Positions 52,321-62,089 of a DNA stretch of 64,000 nucleotides are shown piece by piece (position 1 is the stretch's first letter; each line of letters starts with the position of its first letter). The position numbers and the translations under genes are program-made. Under the pieces are notes generated by a model. That model did no database searches and had not been told where the DNA came from. It was given only the letters and a program-made list of their open reading frames with translations. The stretch is taken from positions 633,393 to 697,392 of the forward strand of contig CAUYUJ010018727.1 in assembly GCA_963575745.1 (NCBI GenBank), written 5' to 3'. The DNA is from Prorocentrum cordatum (Eukaryota; Sar; Dinophyceae; Prorocentrales; Prorocentraceae).

Positions 52321-52371
52321 AAGGGTATAGTTATGAAGCTGTTTCTTCCCACATTCCCGGCATAGTCCGAG

Positions 52372-52515
52372 CAGACGGGGTCCGAGGATCGCGCCGTATC
52401 GCCGATGCATCGGAAATATGCGGCTCGATTCGGAGCTCGATGTTCTCAATCCCGACGTCGCCGATGCATCGCCGATGCGGTGCGTTCCTCAGACATCTAC
52501 TTCGGCCCCAGTCGG
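52372..52515. mobile_element. Foldback element B, copy 4 (short)
   Basis: GGGGTCCGAGGATCGCGCC, CGCCGATGCATCGG, GACGTCGCCGATGCATCGCC and CCTCAGACATCTACTTCGG keep the family order in a 144-bp version. Confidence 0.65.
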
Positions 52516-52599
52516 GTGGCCCCCGCTTACGCAGCAGAACAAGAAACAGTAAAAACAATAGATTACTTTCAAAGATCTGCACGGGCTTCTCGGGTCATC

Positions 52600-52735
52600 A
52601 GTTGAACCACCCCCCACACACCTTGAACGGAGCCTTTGGCGCCGCCCCTGGCGCCACAGGCACGCCAGGGTGCGTGGAGGGGGGTCCAGTGCCGACCCAA
52701 GAGATATCCGTGCGGATTTCCGAAATGTCGTATTT
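52600..52735 (+). repeat. Dispersed repeat family F, copy 2
   Basis: TTTGGCGCCGCCCCTGGCGC then GAGATATCCGTGCGGATTTC, upstream of the channel start. Confidence 0.5.
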
Positions 52736-52861
52736 TGTGATTTCTTGTGGTTCCCCTCAAGTGAGTGGGCTTCATCGGCCTCCACACCCCTCTGGTGATA
52801 TCGTCAAAAGGCTCGGAGCACAGCTCCCCCAGTCGTGGCTGGCCCGCGTCAAGCCACCGCC

Positions 52862-53557
52862 ATGACTGCGAGCATGACCTCGAGCCAGTACGACCAGAAG
52901 TTCCACGGGCTGCGGCAGGCGGCGGCGGCCGCAGAGGCCCCGCCTGGCGAGGAAGTTGTGAGCAGGCCGCTCGCGGGCGGGCTGCGGTCGGCCGCAGTGC
53001 AGCCGCTCCCAAATCTCAGAAAGGCGTCGGTGGGGAGCGGCGGCGGGGGTGGCCGCCGGAACTCCGTGCGTTCCCTGAACGGCATCGCCAATGGCAACGA
53101 CCTGGACATGATGAACACCCGCCTGGGGTCGGTAGTCCGGCGGCAGAACCCCTCACAGACCGACATCGGCCTTCAGATTGGGGAGTGGCTTGCCAGGGCC
53201 AAGATGCAGTGGATGACCAAGCTGCGCGGCAAGTCGCTGGACTTGAAGGAGCAGGAGGTGGACACGCTCGCGTCAATCATCCGCATGTACCGCGGAATCC
53301 AGGAGGAGGAAGTCCCGGACCACGAGAAAGTCTTGCCGGATCGTGGTTGGTTCGAGATCATGATGGGCATCGTGGTGATGGGCAACATGATTGTGATTGG
53401 CCTCGAGCTCGAGGCCGAAGGCCTTGCAACGAACGACCGCGACGTCGTCTGGATTGTCGCGGAGGCCGTGTTCTGCTTCGCGTTCGTGTCAGAGGTTGCC
53501 CTGAAGTTCCGTTACCATACGTGGCGGTGGATTTTCTTCGATTGGCCCAACATAATA
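52862..53557 (+). CDS. Single-domain voltage-gated cation channel, exon 1
   Basis: The ATG at 52862 in GCCACCGCCATGA is preferred; an in-frame ATG at 52835 would add nine residues. About 165 cytoplasmic residues (Gly- and Ser-rich, with a basic KLRGKSLDLKEQE segment) precede S1 (WFEIMMGIVVMGNMIVIGLE). S2 is VVWIVAEAVFCFAFVSEVAL, followed by the HTWRWIFFDWPN entry into S3. The frame closes at TGA 53558-53560, so the exon ends at or just before it. No GT donor fits; a GA donor (ATGATGGG) is possible. The channel would be in the plasma or an internal membrane. Confidence 0.65.
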
Positions 53558-53689
53558 TGATGGGCTTCGCTTCCTGCCTCGACGAAGAACAACTGCAGAA
53601 TTTCACTGTACACAGAGACCCTGAACATCAACGCTGTATGAGAACACTCATGTGGAGTCAAAATCAAACGAGGCGTTCTTGGTGTGGGT

Positions 53690-54560
53690 GGCCAGTGCAG
53701 CCAGCAACCGAGCGCGGCACAGAACGGTGCGCGAGCACGGCATCGCACATCTGTCGAATCCCAAAATTTCGGCATGGAAAGGCCTTCGCGCACGGCACAG
53801 CCTATCCCTCGCATACTTAGGCACGGTACGCGTGCACGGCAAGGCACAGCACGGCACGGCACGTTGTTTGCACTCTAAAGCCGAAGCACGGCACAGCATG
53901 CGGGCACGGCAGTGCAAGGCGTTGTTCGCCTTCTAGAATCTAGGCGCGGCACGGCACGACGCCTTCGCCGCATTCCAGAACAGACAGAGGCGCGACACCG
54001 CAGGCACGCGGCACGGCGCGTCACAGCACCTTTGTCGCATCATGGAACACGGGCACGACATGTGGGCACGGCTTTGCACATTTCCCGCGTTCTCGAATTT
54101 GTCCACGGCGAGGCATTACGCGGCACGGCGCATCTTTCGCTGCGTGGAACTCACGCACGGCACCGCACGGCATTGCCGTCTGCACTGTAAAACTTAGACA
54201 CGGCACGTTGACGCACCATCTCGCGCCACATTTGCCGCATTCTAGAAGTATTGCATTGCAGAGTTCTCACATTCCAGAATTGCCCAACGGCGCGGCACGG
54301 CTGGTTTTACCCAGTCTACAAGTGAGGCACGGCACGGCATGGCACGGTCACCGCGTTCTAGAATTTGGGCACAGCACGCGGGCATGGCTTGATACCTCAC
54401 AGGTGTCTCATTTTGTCGCGTTCTAGAATTTAGGCACGGCCCGACGCGAGGGCACGGCGCGGCGGCACGACATATTGTCCGTGCCCTGGAACTCATGCGC
54501 TGCATTTTCCTTGCACGGCACGCGGGGACGGCACGGCAGGGCTTGTGTGTTGCATTAGTT
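53690..54560. repeat. (GGCAC)n pentamer array in the channel intron
   Basis: Degenerate GCACG pentamers punctuated by TTCTAGAAT-type blocks (53932, 54239, 54356, 54419). It fills much of the intron between exons 1 and 2. Confidence 0.85.
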
Positions 54561-54599
54561 ATGTTCCATGCACGGTTGCGCTCGTTGTTTAGGAACATA

Positions 54600-54730
54600 A
54601 TCATGTTCGGACGTCCGCGCGGATTTTTGTGGGATCGGCGTTGCACCACCCCTCCTTGGCACGTGAAGCGCGCTTAGGGCGGCGCCAGAGGCACCGCGAG
54701 AGGTGCGAGCGCCAACAGAGCTCCGCCCGG
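54600..54730 (-). repeat. Dispersed repeat family F, inverted copy
   Basis: The reverse strand carries CTCTGGCGCCGCCC, CCAAGGAGGGGTGGTGCAA and AAATCCGCGCGGACG, matching 52600-52735 in inverted orientation. Confidence 0.5.
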
Positions 54731-55345
54731 ACCTCGAGCACTTTATGCGCATGCAGTTTTGTTGTTATTATCTTGTCACCAGTCACGAGCATGAGCCTTT
54801 GCAGTTGGTGTAGTTTGCTGGTCAGCATTTGCCTTTGGCATTATCCTTGGTAATTCTTCCAGCTTTTATTGCTGAAATAGAACCTCGTTGTGGCTGCCAT
54901 TTTTTCTTAGGGATGCCGCGCTGCACTTCCATCCATTGCAGTATACATCCAGCCCCGCTTTGCGTGGCTGTCAGGAGGAGCAGTGCGTGAAGCTCAAAAA
55001 CCGAGGCAGCTGATTTGGTTCGTTGGATGCTGATCTGGCAGGCTTGCAATTTGGCCAGTCAGCAGATTGACTAGCAGGCTGGCTGCTTGAATTGGCTGGC
55101 TGGCTTGTTGGTGGGTTCGGAGTGTGGATCCTGTTTTGCACGAGGGGCCGTGGCCTCTACAGGGGATCGCCGCATTGGGAACGGGGACCCACAGCTTGCA
55201 CGACGAATCTTAGCTCAAGGTCCTTTGCACTAGACCCAAGAGTGTCACGCGAGGACGAGACGGAGACAGATGAGCCCACGAGGCTTCCAAAAGGGCCCCG
55301 GACGCCTCGAGGGTGTGCTCCAAAAACGCCAGGAAATCCTTGGCA
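54731..55345. other. Channel intron, no further feature
   Basis: Contains GGCTGGCTGGC repeats at 55070-55110. Not coding, although a short frame upstream of exon 2 is open. Confidence 0.45.
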
Positions 55346-55347
55346 AG

Positions 55348-55800
55348 GGGGTCTGGCGGATCTATATTGTCATTGCGTTCTGCGTGTTTCTGGACTGCGC
55401 CATCTTTCACCCCCTCGGGATCTACAGCTACCTGCGAATGGTATCACTTCTTCGCGTCTTAGGGCTCATCGGCCTCCGGCGGACGTTTGCCCAGCTCCAC
55501 ATGCTGGAGGAGTTGAGCGGGGTTCTAGATGGTCTGATGACCACGGCCGGGGCGATATTTTGGGTGTTGGTGTTGTGTTTCTTCTTTCTCTACATGTCCT
55601 CCGTGTTTGTAACCGAGCAAATCGGTCACAATTTGGACTACGTGGATTATCGCAAGATCAGCGGCGGCTGGGATAACGAGGAGCTCTTCGGGACCATTGG
55701 CCGCAGCATGTTCACTCTGCTGCAGATGATGACTCTCGACAGCTGGTCCAGTCAGGTCGCACGGCACGTGATCAACATGCAATGGGAGATGGGCATCGAG
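55348..55800 (+). CDS. Single-domain voltage-gated cation channel, exon 2
   Basis: Starts after TTGGCAAG, phase 0. Order: S3 (WRIYIVIAFCVFLDCAIF), S4 (YLRMVSLLRVLGLIGLRR, four arginines), S4-S5 linker, S5 (AIFWVLVLCFFFLYMSSVFV), pore helix (FGTIGRSMFTLLQMM) and selectivity filter TLDSWSS. T-L-(E/D)-x-W is the filter type of bacterial sodium-channel-like and eukaryotic single-domain channels; four subunits would assemble. Asp in the filter is compatible with sodium or calcium; which one cannot be read from sequence. It ends GAG followed by GTGCTTGC (GT donor, phase 0). Confidence 0.75.
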
Positions 55801-56157
55801 GTGCTTGCGGCAAGTTCCGCCACCGTGCTGGCGCCCAGGGATGCTCGGGTGAGGGGGGGGGGCATGCAGGGAAGCGCGAGATTGGGGGGGGACCTCAGAC
55901 GACTCACGGAAGCCCTGCCAGACAGCACGTGATACATTCAGGCGATCGCAAACATGGATCAAGGGGGCGTGGATTAGCGACGGGTCCCGTTTTCATGGAA
56001 CATCGCAGATTTCCGCCGCCGAACGAGGCGGCACCAGCCGCATTTTGGAGAGGGCACCTCCCCCGATCAATGGATTTGGTGACCGCGCGCCAAATCTATG
56101 GATCGCTAATCCATGTTTGCGCGCATCCCGTTACGTGTTGCACCACGGCGCGCTCAC
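55801..56157. other. Channel intron with short inverted repeat
   Basis: TGGATTAGCGA at 55972-55982 is matched by TCGCTAATCCA at 56103-56113. The enclosed 120 bases may be a small element. No AG is found close to the next exon. Confidence 0.45.
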
Positions 56158-56438
56158 GTCGTGTTGGCACGGCCGCGGATTTTCTTCATCATCTTCCTCG
56201 TGTTGTCCACGTACGGCCTCCTGAACATCGTGATCAGCATCATAGTGGAGCACATGCTGCAGGCGGCCGCCAAGAACGACAGAAAGGCCAGGGCGCGACT
56301 GGACAGCACGAGGAAGCAGGAGCTGGACAGCATCAAGGAAGTGTTCGTGCTGTCGGACCGGGACGGCAGCGGAGAGGTGGACCTCCACGAGTTTCTGGAG
56401 GCCGTGAAGAACCCAGAGGCCCGGGCGGTCCGCCAGGG
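56158..56438 (+). CDS. Single-domain voltage-gated cation channel, exon 3 with EF-hand
   Basis: Encodes S6 (IFFIIFLVLSTYGLLNIVIS), a charged C-terminal helix (EHMLQAAAKNDRKARARLDS) and an EF-hand with the loop DRDGSGEVDLHE at 56356-56391, complete with Asp1, Asp3, Ser5, Gly6 and Glu12. Calcium binding to the tail is therefore likely and could tune gating. The exon ends near CCGCCAGG/GTGGGT. A paired EF-hand and the stop codon are expected in later exons but were not found before the copia element. The total recognised protein is about 470 residues. Confidence 0.7.
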
Positions 56439-57055
56439 TGGGTCTTCTCCAGTACTTTTCGAGATGAGGGCGAGAGGGGAAGAGGTGGAAGGATGAGGAG
56501 GAAGAGGAGGAGGAGGAAATGTTGTGGGGGGGGGAGACGTAGAGGCCTCTCGAAACGATCATCTGTCTGTGGAAGGGGGGGGGGAAGGAGGATGACGAAC
56601 ACCAAGGAGGAGGGAGGGTGAACACGAGGATGACTAGGGAGGCCCTTCGTCCTCCAAGCGTCCTCGAAAGGAGGGCGGACAGACAGGAGAGTGTGATATG
56701 GATCGGCGCGCAGCGCCGGGGATGTCCTTGCTGTGAGCGCGGCTCGAACAACTGGCGTAGCACTAAGGCCAAGGGCCCTGAGGAATAAAAGCGGCAGCGG
56801 CGAGCAAGGGATGAAACCACAGGCCTCTCGGGAGTGAGCTTGATTCACACTCCTCCTAGTCGCCGTCTCGGGCGGCCTCTGACAGGCCTGAGCGGGGACT
56901 ATAGCGAACAAATCACTCGCCAAATGGCTTGCACGGCATACAATGTATTCGACAAAACCCAAAATAATATAGCCATCTTCTCAAGATACTAAACGGGTGC
57001 GATCGTCATCACAACAAACAACTGTGCGCGCTGAAACGAATGAAGCTTCTTAAAA
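56439..57055. other. Downstream intron or flank, purine-rich
   Basis: GGA-rich at 56490-56640, otherwise unrecognised. Confidence 0.45.
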
Positions 57056-57059
57056 ACGC

Positions 57060-57240
57060 GGGGTTACGTGTGGATCTTTATCCGGGTGTAAAAAGCGGCG
57101 ATTCGGAATACATGAAGTTGTACCAAGCGTAAAGTCTGAGCAACGATGCGGAATACATAAATCTTTACTGGGCGTAAAGTCTGAGCAACGATGCGGAATA
57201 CGTAAATCTTTACCGGGCGTACAGTCTGAGCGGTAGAACA
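57060..57240. repeat. 45-bp tandem repeat, about four copies
   Basis: GTAAAGTCTGAGCAACGATG landmarks at 57129, 57174 and 57219, with AAATCTTTACCGGGCGT in each unit. The first copy is degenerate. Confidence 0.85.
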
Positions 57241-57485
57241 TTACCGGTCCGATCGGCTAAATTGCCGTCCGAAAACCAAGCGGGGTTCACTTTTCTTTCT
57301 TCGTCTTCGCCGGTTTGCCCGCCAGATCAGATCCTCGCCAAACGTCTCTGCCTGTGAGCTTCCACCAGCGACCTTTGAGATCATTCACACTCTCCGGACA
57401 CTCTCTGGGAAGATCGTGAGATCGGGGTTGCTGAAATGATAATGCTGAAGAAGCCACGACGCGTGTTTTTTGTAGGTCTTGCAAG

Positions 57486-57528
<43 letters not shown>

Positions 57529-57753
57529 CACTGTGCGGGTGTGGCCAATGACAACAGCATGATGGGGAATGTTTGTCACACAACTGGGCATGCCATTCGG
57601 CTGCACAGTCGGGGAGGATCCGCTCCACGACACAACACTGGTTGATGAGGCCGAAACGGAATTCGATGAATTCGTCACGAAAACCACGGTTGGTGATGCG
57701 GGAGCCGAATTTCTTTGCGATCTTGCTGATTTTGATCGTCCAGATCCCCGTGC
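57241..57753. other. Possible 3' region of the copia element
   Basis: Holds a (TA)n run at 57488-57522. No clear LTR boundary could be recognised. Confidence 0.35.
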
Positions 57754-59379
57754 TTATGCTGCGGCATATGGTGATGGTGGTGGTGGTGCGATAGCAGGCG
57801 GTGGTTCTGTCGGTACCTGCGGCGGTGGTGGTCGCTGAATCGTAGCAGATGCTACTGAACTCGATGCCTGTGCACTGATGACAACATCCACATGGGACAT
57901 CGTGATGTCACCATCGTGATCTCGATCCTCTGGAATCCTAGGTGGTATGTTGCGGCGTCGGCCGAGCACGCGGCCGTCCCAGCCAGGGTGCTCGCCCATG
58001 GCCTTCGCCTCGGCGACACTTTCTTCGGTGGCGATCGCGGTGTTCTGCCTCATGATCGCCCAGAGCGCCACGAAGATGCCGAAACCGATGGTCATGCCGA
58101 GGGCCAGCGTGAACGTCAGCAGGCATATGTAGAAGCTGTAGTCCGGCATGGTCGGCGCAGGCGTAGGCTGTCCCTTGACTTTGCCGAGGCAGGTGAACAG
58201 GACTGAGGCGAGCATGGCAGCGTGTGACTGCCGGGTCCCGTAGTTGTGTTTGCGGGCCCCGAAGAACGACAGCAGGACGCCAGCCTCCATCGTTTTCGTC
58301 AGGGCGTCCGCGACCATGGCCCAGGTCGGGACCCAGCTGAGCTTGAGCGCACTGTCGGGGTGCACGGCCTCCTTGATCATGGAGGCGACGATGCGGAGCC
58401 GCTTGTCAGTAGACTGGCCCACGTCTGAAGCGATGTGCGTCACGAGACCCTTGCTGTCGCTGTAGATCTCCCCGGGGCGCTTGTCGGCGAGCACGTCGAT
58501 ATGCTGAAGCGCCGTCTTGGGTTTGCATGCCTCGTTCAGCAGCTGTCGGAACCACACGTTGGTCTCCGACCCCTCGAGGGTAGCGTAGCCTTCGGCAGCG
58601 AGGGTCGACTTCACCGACCTCTTGACTGTGCCAGAGTGCCAGGCGACGGGCAGGCACAGGTCGCACCGGCCGCCGACGACGTCACGCGGGCGATGGGTGA
58701 GCTCCATCACTATGCCTTTGTGGCTCGTGACGCCGTCCACGTTGGCGAACGCGGCGTCGCTGAAGCACGCGAGGATGTCCGTCTTCAGGTCGACGAGCTT
58801 GCGCTTGAGCACGATCGCGAAGTTCGCGGCGGAGTGCACATAGGCGACTGTCTTGTTGAGCGTCTTCGCGTCGGCCACGGTAGCGACGCTGGTGCGTCGA
58901 GCGGCGAAGCTCACCGGGCAGGCGATGTCCACCCGGGTCTGCACTGTTAGCCACAAGATCTGCCCGAGCGTTCGGTGGTAGCTCGTCACCTCGGTGGCGG
59001 TGAGCCGGCCCTCAGCACCTCGGCCTTTCTGGGCCTTCAAGCCGTCGTAGTCCACCTGCGCGGCAGCGGTGGCCTGGGTCACTCGTCGAGTTCGGTGATC
59101 GTACGTCCGCAGTATGTAGTTGCGCTGGGCGATAAGGAAGTCGCCCACGTGTGAGTGGACCACCGCGGCGAGCCCACCTTCGTCGTAGAAATAGTAGAGG
59201 CCCTTCTCGAGCTTGCCCTCCACGAGGCCGTGTTTGGCGAAGACCTTCTGCGCGTAGAGGTTCCGCTGCCCCCCGGCGTCGCGCGCCCCGTAGATCGCGC
59301 CCGCGGCCATCGCGATCTTGCCAGGTTGGGCCCCCGGCGGCGGGTTCTTGGCCGGCATGCGCAGGGGCAGTAGCCTCAA
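57754..59379 (-). pseudogene. Copia RT C-terminal half, RNase H and a hydrophobic tail
   Basis: Frame of 541 residues. LYYFYDEGGLAAVVHSHVGD is the region of the catalytic box, but the usual VDD reads V-G-D (GGC at 59143-59145), so reverse transcriptase activity is lost. RNase H follows: CFSDAAFAN, STLAAEGYATLEGSE and IYSDSKGLVTHI carry the acidic residues, and VADALTKTM is a hallmark end. After this lies an unusual tail with a strong membrane segment (FYICLLTFTLALGMTIGFGI) and a Pro-rich end. Confidence 0.75.
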
Positions 59380-60544
59380 CGTTGCCCGACTGCAGGTAGG
59401 CCGTCATCGCGTCGCAGGACGAGATATCCCAGTCCTTCTGGGCCGCGGCGGCCAGGGTCAAGTACAGCGCGTCCCTGGATCTTGCAGGAGCGCCCGCCCT
59501 GATCTGCGACTTGTCCCCCTGGCAACCCTGCGCGACCAGGCGCGCCTTCGCGGCGCTCTGGCCCATGCTGGTCAGCACCCAGCGTGCGCCCGCAGGGCGC
59601 ATGCCAGGGTTGCGCCGCAGGAGCTTCTTCAGCTCCTTGGGCGGGAGCTTCTTGTAAGCACCGAACTCCGTCCACTGGGGCCACTCGATCTTCATGGCGG
59701 CGTCCACGTTCTTTTTCTCAGTGGCGCCCGGCGCGTCGTACTTGAGCTCCTTGGCGGTCGCGTTGCCCGTGAGCAGTGCCTCGCGGAGTCGTGTATTTGC
59801 GTAGAGCTCGTCCGCGCGATTCTGGAAGTAGTTGTCTAAGTAGAGGTCGACCTTGTTCGTGCCCTTCGGCCGCTTGAAGCACGTGGGCAGATCGTCCAGG
59901 AGATCCTTGCGCCTGGCAGCGCGCTCGCGGGGGTCGAGCTCGAACTGGCGGTCGCGTCGCAGTGCCACTGGTGCGTTCTCCTGTTGAACTTGGCGCGGCG
60001 TCTTGGCGCCGCGCTGGCACTCGGTGCCCAGCGGGCGCCGCGACATCGTCTCCGGGCGCGCCTGCCCCTCCGCAATCTTGGCCCATTCTCGAATCACGTC
60101 CGAGCCATCGGACTCGATGTCGTCGTCGACTGGGCCCTGAGAGGCAGGTTCAGGAAGTGGAAAATATGCGGCAGCAGCGGCAGGAGTGGCTGCAGCAGCG
60201 GCAGCAGCGCCTGAGTCTGAGGCTGGCGCCGGCGGGTCGGCGGCCGCTGGCGGCGGCGGCGGCTCGGCGGCCGCCGGTGGCAGCGGCGGCTCCGCTGGCG
60301 GTGGCAGCGGCGGGGGCTGCTGCGCGTCTCCCCCCGAAGGCGGCGGGGGTTGGCCCCCCACTGCCGCTGGCTCCTCCACTGGTCGTGAAATCGCCGTCTC
60401 CATGGCGGCGCGCCAGCCACTCGGCGTGTTTATGAGCGCGCTGGTTCGCTTCGGGGTGCTCGATGGTGCCGAAGTTGCGTCGCTGGATGGCTTGCTGCTG
60501 ATCGGGTGCTGGTAGCGCTGGTGGCGCGGGAGTCTGACCGTCAC
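59380..60544 (-). pseudogene. Copia pol: linker and RT N-terminal half
   Basis: A Pro/Ala-rich linker, then KKNVDAAMKIEWPQWTEFGA, ARWVLTSMGQ, KARLVAQGCQGDKSQIRA and WDISSCDAMTAYLQSGNVE, the typical copia RT start (K-A-R-L-V-A-x-G and motif A). A small frameshift at about 59385 separates it from the second half. Confidence 0.7.
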
Positions 60545-61206
60545 TGCGGGGGCGCCCCTTCGGTGTCGGCCCCGTCAGATCAAGGAACATGTCGTCGTCG
60601 GCGTCTGGCGGTCCAGCAGAGTCTCCTCCTTCGCCAGGATCGGGCGGAGGGGGTCCGCCTCCTGCGCCACCGCCGCCTCCTCCAGGGCCTGGAGGAGGCG
60701 CGGGCCCAGTGGTCCCTGGCGGGGCGCCCGGCGGAGTTCCAGGCGGCTGGTCGCCGTTCAGCGCGTTCGGCACTTGTCCCCACGGAACGAGTTCCGTGGC
60801 CGTGGCGCGGCGTAGGTGCCCACGGTTGACTTTCACGGTCGCGGAGCGGTGGTTGACCCATGCATTCGATGCGCCCTCGAATCCGATGATGACGGCGGGC
60901 CCGCGCCAGCAGCGCCCTTGAGAGGGACTGATTGAATCTCAGGTGATGCATGGAGGTCTGCGCGGCCTTCACGATGGCGATCCTTTCCGAGAACGGCTTG
61001 TCGGACACGATGCGTTCGCGCAGGGACAGCTTGCCGGCGTTGCCCAGCAAGACATGCGGGAGGCGAAGGCCTCGCCCGAGCACCCACTGCGACGGCGAGT
61101 AGCCCGTGGAGTTGACCTGGCTGTTCATCCACTGGATTTTGTGCGCAACCGAGGGTTGGTCGAACCTGATGCTGAACTGGTCGATCAGCTTCCTCGCGTG
61201 CACCCT
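60545..61206 (-). pseudogene. Copia integrase C-terminal part
   Basis: ARKLIDQFSIRFDQPSVAHK then WMNSQVNSTGYSPSQWVLGR is the end of the integrase core. NHRSATVKVNRGHLRRAT, in another frame near 60840, belongs to the following module. A TGA at 61207-61209 interrupts the join to the upstream integrase. Confidence 0.65.
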
Positions 61207-62085
61207 TCACATCCCTCCACGTCGTTCCACGGTAGCGTTCTGCTGCGGCGTCGCCGCAGATGTCGTCAACAGGCGGCAACCCATGTCCTCGAGCTCCTTG
61301 GAGCACCCTCGCTCGACTTCGCCTCCTCCATCAAGTATGACCCGCTGAGGCGCGCCAGAAGGCGTGATCCAAATCTGCAACAGTCGAGCGAAAACAACCG
61401 ATGGGCGCCTTGATGCGACAGTGCCGCACATCGTAAAACCTGAGGCCAGGTCGACCACGTTGAGGTAGACCAGCTGGTTGCCAGCGTAGTCGGCCAGAGT
61501 GAACATGTCCATTCCGATGGAATCGTTGAAGTCCCTGTCCAGTCTGATCCGTCCCGGTAGGTGACGTAGTGGTCGCTGATGTGCTGCACACACTTCGCAG
61601 TGGAGGTTGAGAGCCATGTCGATGGACCTCTGCGATCCACCAGTCACACGAATGGCTCGGGCAAGTGAACCGTTGGACGGGTGCCCCGTGTTCACGTGGG
61701 GCTGCATGATGGCGGACCGTAGTGTTCGCTCCTCCGCGGCCGTGAGCGCGGGCTCCTGAGCGGCTGCGGTGGCTGGAACCGTCCTTCTTCCTTCCCTTCT
61801 CGTCGTCGATGTAGGATGAGCTTCTCGTACAGGTCGGCGGTTCGGACGTCGCAGCTGCTCGGCTAGCACCGTCACGAGCTTGGTCATGTAGTTCTCGCTT
61901 CGCTTCGCGTCCTTCCCGCGGGCCGCTGCGCGCGGGTGCCCCCCGCTGCAGAAACGCCTGAGCGAGTCGTCGAACCCGACATGGTCGGTGATGATCCGCC
62001 ACGGCTTCTTGATGTGGATCCCGTTTTTTGTCTTGAGGTTGAACGCGCAGCCGTCGAAGTCCACGACGCGCGGGAGCTGCTCCAT
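61207..62085 (-). pseudogene. Copia integrase: zinc-binding and catalytic core
   Basis: HVNTGHPSNGSL with HCEVCAAH forms the HHCC zinc module. The core carries DSIGMDMFTLADYAGN, VILDGGGEVERG and TPQQNATVERRGG, giving the D-D-E residues. The frame is otherwise intact for 292 residues. Confidence 0.8.
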
Positions 62086-62089
62086 CAGC

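Noticed and set aside
55782-56621. 279-residue plus-strand frame overlapping channel exons 2 and 3
   Set aside because: It is out of frame with the S5-S6 and EF-hand coding and crosses the intron; no domain is visible.
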